Source: an uncultured Bacilli bacterium (lineage in GTDB: Bacteria; Bacillota_I; Bacilli_A; RF39; UBA660). From it: DNA of 64,000 nucleotides. The stretch is from the NCBI GenBank assembly GCA_934098395.1, contig CAKOOM010000002.1, positions 124,001 through 188,000 of the forward strand. Reading direction: 5' to 3'. Made by a program: the position numbers and the translations under genes. Below the pieces are notes generated by a model that was given only the letters and a program-made list of their open reading frames with translations, was not told the origin of the DNA and made no database searches. Below are positions 16,932 to 23,538 of the stretch, one piece after another (the stretch's first letter is position 1; every line of letters starts with the position of its first letter).

Positions 16932-17649
16932 TAGTCATAAAGATAAATCCGATAATAAAAAATGTAATTGTTGATTTTTTATTATAGCTAGAGCTAGTTG
17001 GTAATAGTTTATTTAAAGATATTTGAATCATTATTCCTGCTATGAAACTAAATAATAATCCGAGAGAAGTATTGTTAATAAATTTTTCAATAAACAGATA
17101 GGTAAGAAATGCTCCGAGTGGTTCTGAGATGGCAGATATTAAAGTGTATAAAATGGCTTTGAATTTACTTTTTGTGGAGTAATAGATAGGTACGGCAATA
17201 CTGATACCTTCGGGAATGTTATGCATAGCTATAGCAATACATAGAGAGATTCCTAGAAAAATATTTTTGTTTGTGACGATGAAGGTTACTATACCTTCAG
17301 GAATATTATGAAGAATAATAGCTATCATTGAGAGAATACCTACTTTAAAAAGATTTGAACCATTACTTATTTTATCAACTTTTTTATCCATAAAATATGA
17401 TAAATATACTCCGAATAAAAGAGATATTAATGTAAAAAATATTACAGTTATATGCGAATAATTACTTTGTAAGTATTCAATTGAACTGGGAATTAAATCA
17501 AGAACGGAGACGCAAATCATTACACCACCAGCAAAAGCACAAGATGATGAAATAATTGCAGATTCGTTTTTAGTTTTTATAAAAATAGGAATAATACCTA
17601 ATAATGTAGCTAAACCAGCTAGGGTTGTTAAAATAAAAGCATATGTCAT
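16900..17649 (-). CDS. ZIP-family metal transporter
   Basis: A 249-residue membrane protein of about eight helices that imports divalent metals such as zinc, manganese or iron. The two signature half-sites are clear: ILHNIPEGIVTF and AMHNIPEGISIAV, whose His and Glu form the binuclear metal site. It resembles the bacterial ZupT branch. AGGTGAT precedes the ATG. The 3' end overlaps the yqxA-position gene by 32 bases on the opposite strand, so no separate terminator exists between them. Confidence 0.9.
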   Translation of the reverse strand: MTYAFILTTLAGLATLLGIIPIFIKTKNESAIISSSCAFAGGVMICVSVLDLIPSSIEYLQSNYSHITVIFFTLISLLFGVYLSYFMDKKVDKISNGSNLFKVGILSMIAIILHNIPEGIVTFIVTNKNIFLGISLCIAIAMHNIPEGISIAVPIYYSTKSKFKAILYTLISAISEPLGAFLTYLFIEKFINNTSLGLLFSFIAGIMIQISLNKLLPTSSSYNKKSTITFFIIGFIFMTISLLLNSLIS

Positions 17650-17700
17650 ACGATCACCTAATAGATTATATGATTTTTAAAATATTATTTTCAGATAAGA

Positions 17701-17729
17701 TTGTTTTTTTAAAAAAAATATATTATAAT
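17701..17729 (+). promoter_or_regulatory. Probable promoter of the first antitoxin RNA
   Basis: TTGTTT (17701-17706), 17 bases, TATAAT (17724-17729). The first antitoxin unit begins about 35 bases later. Confidence 0.5.
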
Positions 17730-17762
17730 ATTGGTGTATTTAAAAGAGTACAGCATTTAGTA

Positions 17763-17811
17763 AATGTTTCTCGCTCTCGGGTGGCGCGAGTAATAAATTA
17801 TCCCGAATGAA
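17763..17811 (+). repeat. Antitoxin repeat unit 1 (49 nt)
   Basis: The first of three near-identical 49-nt units; units 2 and 3 are tandem at 18004-18101. Each starts AATGTTTCTCGCTC and contains the pseudoknot arms. Confidence 0.85.
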
Positions 17812-17819
17812 AATGTTTG

Positions 17820-17848
17820 AAAACTCTGTTAATGTGATAGAGTTTTTA
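17820..17848 (+). terminator. Terminator of the first antitoxin RNA
   Basis: AAAACTCT (17820-17827) pairs with AGAGTTTT (17839-17846), then T/A. The same hairpin recurs at 18110-18138. Confidence 0.75.
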
Positions 17849-17941
17849 AAAATACTTATAAAAATTGAAATGATGGGAAAAATAAGAATATCAATTAACA
17901 GTAAGTAAAATTAAAATTGTAACAATTTTATAGAAAAATAA

Positions 17942-17970
17942 TTGACTTTTTGCATAGAATATAGTATATT
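17942..17970 (+). promoter_or_regulatory. Promoter of the toxin-linked antitoxin RNA
   Basis: TTGACT (17942-17947), 17 bases, TATATT (17965-17970). It precedes the two-unit antitoxin and the toxin gene. Confidence 0.7.
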
Positions 17971-18003
17971 ATTATTGCATTTGAGATTATGCAATAACTA
18001 GTA

Positions 18004-18110
18004 AATGTTTCTCGCTCCCGGATGGTGCGAGTAATAAATTATTCCGGTCGACAATGTTTCTCGCTCTCGGGTGGTGCGAGTAATAAATTATCCCGAATGA
18101 AAATGTTTGA
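18004..18110 (+). repeat. Antitoxin repeat units 2 and 3 plus partial unit
   Basis: Tandem 49-nt units at 18004 and 18053 and a truncated AATGTTTGA at 18102. Period and pseudoknot layout are those of type III antitoxins, not a CRISPR array: there are no variable spacers. Confidence 0.85.
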
Positions 18111-18138
18111 AAACTCTGTTAATGTGATAGAGTTTTCT
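18110..18138 (+). terminator. Attenuating terminator between antitoxin and toxin
   Basis: AAAACTCT pairs with AGAGTTTT and is followed by CTTTT. It lies 38 bases before the toxin start; type III loci use such a leaky terminator to set the RNA:toxin ratio. Confidence 0.8.
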
Positions 18139-18175
18139 TTTGTTTTGTGATAAAATTATATTGGAGGTTGGTTGA

Positions 18176-18661
18176 ATGAAAATACAAACAGGATATTTAT
18201 ATCATATTAAGAATGAGTTTTTCGATATAGTGAATGATGAGAATTTAATGACTAATCACGAACGTGGAAAAAAACGTCCAACTTATTTTACTATCAAAGA
18301 TAAAGATATATTATGGTTTATTCCACTTAGTAGCAAAGTAGATAAATATAAAAAGATAGTTAATAGAAAAATGGAAAAACATGGTGTTTGTAATTCTATC
18401 CTTATTAGAGATGTTCTAGGTAATGAATCTGCAATACTAATTCAAAATGCATTTCCTACATTAGAAAAATATATTGATCATGTTCATGTTTTAGATAACG
18501 GCAAGCCTGCTAAAGTTATTAGCTCAACATGTGATGAAATTCTAGAAAATTTTAAACAAATGTTAAAATTAAAAAAGAAAGGTCTTGATTTTTTCTTTAC
18601 AGACATAGATAAAATTAAAAAACAAATGGAAGATGAACTTAATGATACTTATAAAAATTAA
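18176..18661 (+). CDS. cptN: Type III toxin-antitoxin endoribonuclease toxin (CptN/ToxN/AbiQ family)
   Basis: A 161-residue protein matching the CptIN-type toxins in length and blocks: MKIQTGYLYHIKNEFFDIV, RPTYFTIKD, ILWFIPLSSKVDKY, the central AILIQNAFPTLEKYIDHVHV and FFFTDIDKIKKQM. The family cleaves A-rich RNA, including its own antitoxin precursor, with the residues of the PLSSK segment at the active site. The RNA antitoxin repeats immediately upstream confirm the assignment. GGAGG precedes the ATG. Such systems act in plasmid or island stability and in abortive infection against phage; which applies here is unknown. No terminator is obvious before spoIVB. Confidence 0.9.
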   Translation: MKIQTGYLYHIKNEFFDIVNDENLMTNHERGKKRPTYFTIKDKDILWFIPLSSKVDKYKKIVNRKMEKHGVCNSILIRDVLGNESAILIQNAFPTLEKYIDHVHVLDNGKPAKVISSTCDEILENFKQMLKLKKKGLDFFFTDIDKIKKQMEDELNDTYKN

Positions 18662-18817
18662 AAAAAGTAGTAAAATAATAGTATAAATAATTAATTTTTT
18701 TATAAAAAGATTTTTAAAAAAATAGTAAAAAAAGGAAAGTCTTTATAATACTGGGAAAAATGATATTAACAATTTTTACATCTTATGAAAGATGAAAAAT
18801 AGAACAATTTAATAATG

Positions 18818-18840
18818 TAGTCTTAAGGAGTGATAGACTA
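18818..18840 (+). promoter_or_regulatory. Hairpin enclosing the spoIVB ribosome site
   Basis: TAGTCT (18818-18823) can pair with AGACTA (18835-18840), leaving the Shine-Dalgarno AAGGAG in the ten-base loop and the A of the start codon in the stem. It may modulate spoIVB translation; a six-pair stem could also be chance. Confidence 0.35.
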
Positions 18841-19811
18841 TGAAGAAATTTATTTCATTTATGCTTGTTCTATATTTATTTATTCCAGTATCTGTTTTTG
18901 CTTATTCAGATTATGTTATGGCATCTGGTAAAAATATTGGTATTGAACTTAAATCTGATTATGTTTTAGTAGTAGGATCTTATGATATTAATAATCATAA
19001 TATTTTATACGAGAGTGAACTTCAAATAGGTGATAAGATTAAAGAAGTTAATGGTATAAGTGTTAATAGTGCTTATGAACTTAATGAAGCAATTAATAAA
19101 ATTAATAAGGATAATATAACTGTTACTTATTTGAGAGATGATACGATTAAGAAAGCTAATATTAAATTATATAAAGATGGCAATAATTATAAAAGTGGTC
19201 TTTATGTTAAAGATACGATAAGAGGAGTAGCTACACTTACTTATATTGATGTTGATAATAAGACATATGGTGCTTTAGGACATGAAATAATAGAGAAGAC
19301 AACTAAAAGTAAATTCGATTTATCTAGTGGAACGATATTTAAGTCGACAGTAACTGGTATTACTAAAAGTTATGATGGTACTCCAGGTGAGAAGAATGCA
19401 AGAAGTGAATCAAGTGAAGTTTATGGTGATGTAGTAGAGAATACACAGAGTGGACTTTTTGGTAATTATACGGATACAATACCTAATTCAAAAATGTATA
19501 AAGTAGTCACCTCCGATGAAATTAAATTAGGTAGTGCTAAAATACTTACAACAATTAAAGATGAAGAAATAGCAGCTTATGATATAGATATTCTTAGAAT
19601 TAATAATAATTCAAAAACAAAGAATATATTGTTTGAGGTTACTGATAAGAATTTACTTGATATAGCAGGTGGTATAGTTCAGGGAATGAGTGGTAGTCCA
19701 ATAATACAAGATGATAATATAGTAGGAGCAGTAAACTATGTATTGGTTGATAAGACTAATAGAGGATATGGAATATTTATTACTAATATGTTAGAAGAAG
19801 CAGAAAACTAG
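18840..19811 (+). CDS. spoIVB: SpoIVB peptidase (sporulation signalling protease)
   Basis: A 323-residue secreted PDZ-serine peptidase (family S55). In Bacillus it leaves the forespore and triggers SpoIVFB-dependent activation of sigma-K in the mother cell. An N-terminal signal/anchor helix (ISFMLVLYLFIPVSVFA) is followed by a PDZ-type part (about 28-115), then the peptidase with YGALGHEI (His) and GGIVQGMSGSPIIQ (Ser), plus GTPGEKNAR. It is about 100 residues shorter than the Bacillus protein but keeps all key blocks. The gene stands alone, not beside recN or spo0A as in Bacillus, and ends at its own terminator. Confidence 0.95.
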   Translation: MKKFISFMLVLYLFIPVSVFAYSDYVMASGKNIGIELKSDYVLVVGSYDINNHNILYESELQIGDKIKEVNGISVNSAYELNEAINKINKDNITVTYLRDDTIKKANIKLYKDGNNYKSGLYVKDTIRGVATLTYIDVDNKTYGALGHEIIEKTTKSKFDLSSGTIFKSTVTGITKSYDGTPGEKNARSESSEVYGDVVENTQSGLFGNYTDTIPNSKMYKVVTSDEIKLGSAKILTTIKDEEIAAYDIDILRINNNSKTKNILFEVTDKNLLDIAGGIVQGMSGSPIIQDDNIVGAVNYVLVDKTNRGYGIFITNMLEEAEN

Positions 19812-19830
19812 GAATTGTTCCTAGTTTTTA
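19804..19830 (+). terminator. Intrinsic terminator of spoIVB
   Basis: AAAACTAGGA pairs with TCCTAGTTTT, followed by T. It begins within the last codons of spoIVB. Confidence 0.85.
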
Positions 19831-19851
19831 TGATTTAGCATATTATTTAGT

Positions 19852-20220
19852 ATGATAGATTATGAAAGAATTAAAGATACGAGAATAGAAGATTTTATAT
19901 TTATAATATATTATTTAATTATTACTTTATCACTTTATTCGAATAAGATAGAAAGAGATTATTTGTATACAGGGAATGATTATGATAGAACTAGATATAG
20001 AATACTTTTATATATTATTTTTGGAATAGCTTTTTTGGTATATTTATATTATACGATAGATAGTTATAAGACACTTAAGGAAGTTAGTTATGATGATGAG
20101 AATAGAAAGTTATATGAATTATCTTTTTTAGCTAGTTTTTTAGTACTTATAAGTGGATGTATATATTTGTATATAATTAGTAATGATGAAGAAGCTAGAG
20201 TGGAATTAGCGTTTAATTAA
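19852..20220 (+). CDS. Hypothetical multi-pass membrane protein
   Basis: A 122-residue protein with three likely membrane helices (about 14-31, 49-67 and 88-108) separated by charged loops. I do not recognise a family. No good Shine-Dalgarno sequence lies before the ATG at 19852, so translation may be weak or the start may differ. It lies between the spoIVB terminator and the radical SAM gene promoter. Confidence 0.55.
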   Translation: MIDYERIKDTRIEDFIFIIYYLIITLSLYSNKIERDYLYTGNDYDRTRYRILLYIIFGIAFLVYLYYTIDSYKTLKEVSYDDENRKLYELSFLASFLVLISGCIYLYIISNDEEARVELAFN

Positions 20221-20221
20221 A

Positions 20222-20250
20222 TAGACAAAAACAAATGCTTGTGATAAAAT
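20222..20250 (+). promoter_or_regulatory. Sigma-A type promoter with very short leader
   Basis: TAGACA (20222-20227), 17 bases, TAAAAT (20245-20250) with extended TGA. The predicted start point is only about nine bases before the ATG at 20266. Confidence 0.5.
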
Positions 20251-20265
20251 TATTAGTGATGTGTT

Positions 20266-21102
20266 ATGAAATTTAAAAAAGTATATATTGAGATATGTAA
20301 TGGATGCAATTTAAATTGTGATTTTTGTATTAAGAATAGTAGACGAGTTAAATATATTAAGAGAGATGAATATGAATATATTATTAATAAAATAGCAGGT
20401 TATACGAAAGAGATATATTTACATGTACTTGGTGAACCATTGATGCATAAAGATATTAATTATTTTATAGATTATGCTTATAATATGGGGATACTTGTTA
20501 ATATTACAACGAATGGATATTTAATTAATAAGATTAGGAATAATAAGAATATTCATAGATTAAATATATCTATGCATAGTTTTAATAGTAGATATGGTAT
20601 AGGGATAGATGAATATATTGATAATGTATTTTATGTTGTGGATAATCTTAGAGATAAGACTTTTGTTTCTTTAAGATTATGGGTAAAAACAGAGAATACG
20701 AAGAAAATATTGGAATATATTAATAAGAGATATGGTACGAAGATATTGAAAATTGATAATAATAAAAAGATAAAGATTAGTAATAATTTGATAATAGATT
20801 CTTTTCATGAATTTATTTGGCCTGATATTAATAATAGTTATTATAATGAGAATGGTAGATGTAATGGATTAATCGATCATTTTGGGATACTTTCTACGGG
20901 AGAGATTATTCCTTGTTGTTTGGATTCTAAGGGGATAATTAATTTAGGCAATATATATCAAGATAACTTAGAAGATGTATTTAATAGTAAGTTAGTAAAA
21001 GAAATAAGAGAGGGTTTTTTAAATAATAAGAAATGTCAAGAATTGTGTCGTCATTGTAGTTTTTTAGGAGGCAGTAATGAAAGTAATAGATTGGAAAAAT
21101 GA
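20266..21102 (+). CDS. Radical SAM protein with SPASM-type C-terminus
   Basis: A 278-residue iron-sulfur enzyme. EICNGCNLNCDFCIK carries the CX3CX2C triad that binds the S-adenosylmethionine [4Fe-4S] cluster, and HVLGEPLMH and ITTNGYL are typical of the radical SAM barrel. A cysteine-rich tail (IIPCCLDSKGIINLGN, then KKCQELCRHC) matches a SPASM/twitch domain with auxiliary clusters. Such enzymes modify peptides, carbohydrates or cofactors; no precursor peptide gene is visible nearby, so the substrate is unknown. It overlaps the next gene by 26 bases. The promoter suggests an almost leaderless transcript. Confidence 0.85.
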   Translation: MKFKKVYIEICNGCNLNCDFCIKNSRRVKYIKRDEYEYIINKIAGYTKEIYLHVLGEPLMHKDINYFIDYAYNMGILVNITTNGYLINKIRNNKNIHRLNISMHSFNSRYGIGIDEYIDNVFYVVDNLRDKTFVSLRLWVKTENTKKILEYINKRYGTKILKIDNNKKIKISNNLIIDSFHEFIWPDINNSYYNENGRCNGLIDHFGILSTGEIIPCCLDSKGIINLGNIYQDNLEDVFNSKLVKEIREGFLNNKKCQELCRHCSFLGGSNESNRLEK

Positions 21103-22099
21103 AATTAAAGAAGAAGAACTTAAAGAAGTAAGTGAAGCTTTAACGAATGGAAAATTAGTAATATTTCCTACGGAGACAGTATATGGAATTGGTGCTATAG
21201 CAACAAGTGAAGACAGTGTTAGTAAAATATTTTTAGCTAAAGGAAGAGCACAGGATAATCCATTAATAGTACATTTATCTAGTCCAAAAGAAATAGAAAA
21301 ATATGCTTATATAGAAAATGATGTTGAGAAAAAATTAATTGAGAGTTTTATGCCAGGACCTTTTACATTAATTCTTAAAAAGAAAGATAATATACCTAAT
21401 AATGTATCTGGAGGAATGGATACGATAGGTATTAGAATACCTGATAATAAGATTGCTAATAGAATTCTTAGCTATAATAATATTGCTGTAGCAGCACCTT
21501 CAGCAAATAAATCAGGTAAACCTAGTGGGACTGATATAAAAAGTATATATAATGAGTTTTTAGATAGTGTAGATTATCTTATTGATGGAGGAAATACGGA
21601 TATAGGAATAGAATCTACGGTAGTTAGAGTAATAAAAAATATTCCAGTTATTTTAAGACCTGGTTTTGTTACTAAAGAAGATATTATGAATAAAATTGGA
21701 GTAGTTCAAGTAGATGATAATATAAATAAATTAGTAACTGGTCCAGTACTTAGTCCAGGTATGAAGTATACGCATTATGCACCAGTAAGTAAATGCGAAC
21801 TAATATATGGTGAAGATAAAAAGAAAGTGATAGATTATTTTACTAAGCAAACAAATGATAATAGTGTTATTATTGGTAGTAGTTTACTTAAGAATATTAA
21901 ATGTAAAAAATATTTATATTATGGAGATAGTTTAGAAGAGATATCGCATAATATATTTAGATTATTAAGAGAAGCTGATAAATATAATCCTAGTATGATA
22001 CTTATTGAGGGGGTTAGTAGAGAAGGACTTGGACTTGCTATTATGAATAGGCTTATTAGAGCAAGTGGATACAATTACAAGGTAGTTGACAAAGATTAA
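21077..22099 (+). CDS. ywlC: L-threonylcarbamoyladenylate synthase, Sua5 type
   Basis: A 340-residue enzyme making threonylcarbamoyl-AMP from threonine, bicarbonate and ATP for the t6A modification of ANN-decoding tRNAs. The YrdC domain shows FPTETVYGIGAIA, KGRAQDNPLIVH, PGPFTLIL, TIGIRIPD and APSANKSGKPSGT. The linker SPGMKYTHYAP and the C-terminal Sua5 domain are present, so this is the long form. GGAGG inside the radical SAM gene serves its start. TcdA at 13140 acts later in the same pathway. Confidence 0.95.
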   Translation: MKVIDWKNEIKEEELKEVSEALTNGKLVIFPTETVYGIGAIATSEDSVSKIFLAKGRAQDNPLIVHLSSPKEIEKYAYIENDVEKKLIESFMPGPFTLILKKKDNIPNNVSGGMDTIGIRIPDNKIANRILSYNNIAVAAPSANKSGKPSGTDIKSIYNEFLDSVDYLIDGGNTDIGIESTVVRVIKNIPVILRPGFVTKEDIMNKIGVVQVDDNINKLVTGPVLSPGMKYTHYAPVSKCELIYGEDKKKVIDYFTKQTNDNSVIIGSSLLKNIKCKKYLYYGDSLEEISHNIFRLLREADKYNPSMILIEGVSREGLGLAIMNRLIRASGYNYKVVDKD

Positions 22100-22134
22100 A
22101 TAAACTGTTAATATTATTTTTCCGGGGGTGAATT

Positions 22135-22584
22135 ATGAATTATAAAGAAATGAATAATATTAAGAAAATTGAAAAAGATGTTAGTGGTATACTAACAGGG
22201 TTAATAAATGAAGATGATAGTAATTATAATAGTATTAAAAGGGAGATTTTAGCTAAAGTATATGAACTTTATAAAATAAACTCTTATATTGCTATTAAAT
22301 TACTTGATATATATGTAATAGCTATATATAAAACAATAACTCTTGGTAATAGTGAAGATAAGATAATAGAAGATGGAATTTTAGTGATGGCTAAGAATTT
22401 AAATAAACTTCAAATAGAGAGTGATAGAATGATGAGTATTAATAGGGAGATGTATTCTTTAGTAAAAAATACTTATGAAGAAAGTTATTTAAATTATTTA
22501 TATGGCGATGCTACGGATAAAGATATGGAGACAATTGAAACTGTTAAATTATATATGTTAAATTGTAAAAAATATATGAAATAG
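22135..22584 (+). CDS. Hypothetical helical protein
   Basis: A 149-residue, probably cytoplasmic, all-helical protein with no cysteine pattern or membrane segment that I can see, apart from a single Cys near the end. GGGGGTGA precedes the ATG. It follows the Sua5 gene by 35 bases and ends at a strong terminator, so it may share that transcript. Not recognised. Confidence 0.65.
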   Translation: MNYKEMNNIKKIEKDVSGILTGLINEDDSNYNSIKREILAKVYELYKINSYIAIKLLDIYVIAIYKTITLGNSEDKIIEDGILVMAKNLNKLQIESDRMMSINREMYSLVKNTYEESYLNYLYGDATDKDMETIETVKLYMLNCKKYMK

Positions 22585-22591
22585 AAGAAAT

Positions 22592-22624
22592 AAAATGACA
22601 CGTTTTTTGAGGCGTGTTTTTTTA
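22592..22624 (+). terminator. Intrinsic terminator
   Basis: ACACG (22598-22602) pairs with CGTGT (22613-22617), followed by a long T-run and preceded by A residues. It insulates the polysaccharide operon from upstream transcription. Confidence 0.75.
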
Positions 22625-22634
22625 TTGCTTTTTC

Positions 22635-22663
22635 TTGACTAATATTAACATAATGTTTATAAT
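22635..22663 (+). promoter_or_regulatory. Promoter of the surface-polysaccharide operon
   Basis: TTGACT (22635-22640), 17 bases, TATAAT (22658-22663). All genes from 22688 to 34071 lie on the same strand with gaps of at most 17 bases or overlaps and no internal terminator, so this promoter may drive the full 11 kb. Confidence 0.8.
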
Positions 22664-22687
22664 TATATTAGTAGGTAGTGTGATTGT

Positions 22688-23521
22688 ATGAAGAAGATAA
22701 TAAATAAATTATTAATATTTACTTTATTATTTATATTTATTCCCAGGGTATATGCTCTTGAAGTAAGTAGTGATAAAGTAGTTGTTAGTAAAGGTGGCAG
22801 TGAAGAAGTAGAATTATATATAGAGACTGATAAGGAAGTTAAGAGTGTTAGTTTTAGTATGTTTTTTACCACTTATGATATTCCGGGATACTTTTATGTA
22901 GATAAGGGAGTTACAGATAGTGCTCTTGATGGAACAAAGCATGTGCTTACTTTTGAAGAGGCTCAAAGTGGAAAAATAGTATTAGGTAAAATAAAAATAT
23001 CAGCAGTTAGTAATCCTAAGGATATGGCAGGATCTATTACTTTGAGTAATGCAACGTATACGGATACTTTAGGTAATGTGGTTAATATGGATAATAAAAT
23101 TATAAATGTTACGATTGGTGAGAAAAAACAAGAAGATGAATTTTTATTAAAAGAAATAAAATCTAAGATAGTTAAAATAGACTTAGTAAAAGGAGTATAT
23201 GAGTACAAAGTACAAGTTCCTGCAGATATAGATAAGCTAGATTTATCAGCTGTAGCAATAGATGATAGTTACAAGGTAGAGATATCTAATCAAGAAATAG
23301 ATAAACTTAAGGATGGAAAGATAACTATTAAAGTATATAATGATACGAATAGTCAAGATTATACGATTATTGTGGATAAATTAAGGGAAGTAGAAAAAGT
23401 TAAAATAGATGATAGTAAGTTTCAAAATAAGAATAATTATACAGGTAAGTGGGTTTTAGTAATTATTGTTCTTTCAATTATGTTTGTAATTGGTTTGATT
23501 TTAGGAAAGAAACAAAAATAG
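22688..23521 (+). CDS. Secreted, C-terminally anchored beta-sandwich protein
   Basis: A 277-residue cell-surface protein. It has a signal peptide (LLIFTLLFIFIPRVYA), then a cohesin-like beta domain (about 24-140) starting LEVSSDKVVVSKGGSEEVEL. A second domain (about 150-235) shows the LSAVAIDDSYKVEI pattern of cadherin-like beta-sandwich repeats, and a C-terminal membrane helix (WVLVIIVLSIMFVIGLIL) ends in lysines. It is the first gene of the polysaccharide operon, 17 bases before the dehydratase. A scaffold or polymer-contact role is possible; domain names are pattern-based guesses. Confidence 0.7.
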   Translation: MKKIINKLLIFTLLFIFIPRVYALEVSSDKVVVSKGGSEEVELYIETDKEVKSVSFSMFFTTYDIPGYFYVDKGVTDSALDGTKHVLTFEEAQSGKIVLGKIKISAVSNPKDMAGSITLSNATYTDTLGNVVNMDNKIINVTIGEKKQEDEFLLKEIKSKIVKIDLVKGVYEYKVQVPADIDKLDLSAVAIDDSYKVEISNQEIDKLKDGKITIKVYNDTNSQDYTIIVDKLREVEKVKIDDSKFQNKNNYTGKWVLVIIVLSIMFVIGLILGKKQK

Positions 23522-23538
23522 TTAGGTTGTTGGTTATA

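Larger units (their letters stand above)
17736..17848 (+). ncRNA. Orphan type III antitoxin RNA with a single unit
   Basis: A predicted transcript with one antitoxin unit (17763-17811) and its own terminator (17820-17848), not followed by a toxin gene. The unit forms an H-type pseudoknot: CTCGC (17770-17774) with GCGAG (17786-17790), and loop TCGGG (17777-17781) with CCCGA (17802-17806). From the unit through the terminator it is almost identical to the second copy 290 bases downstream, differing at 17785 (C versus T), so it arose by a recent duplication. Since processed single pseudoknots are the active form in type III systems, it could still neutralise toxin. Confidence 0.65.
17977..18138 (+). 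ncRNA. Type III antitoxin RNA (CptI-like) with two units
   Basis: The RNA antitoxin of a type III toxin-antitoxin system, directly upstream of the endoribonuclease toxin. It carries two tandem 49-nt units (18004-18052, 18053-18101) and the start of a third, then a hairpin terminator that would limit toxin expression by partial read-through. Unit 2 pairs CCGGA (18018-18022) with TCCGG (18043-18047), where units 1 and 3 pair TCGGG with CCCGA. Two base pairs thus differ on both arms while pairing is kept, which is direct covariation support for the pseudoknot. All units keep the CTCGC/GCGAG stem. Exact ends are inferred from promoter and terminator. Confidence 0.82.

Noticed and set aside
17763..18110. 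Possible CRISPR array (49-nt repeats)
   Set aside because: Units are directly adjacent without variable spacers, form pseudoknots, end in a terminator and precede a type III toxin gene; no cas genes are near.
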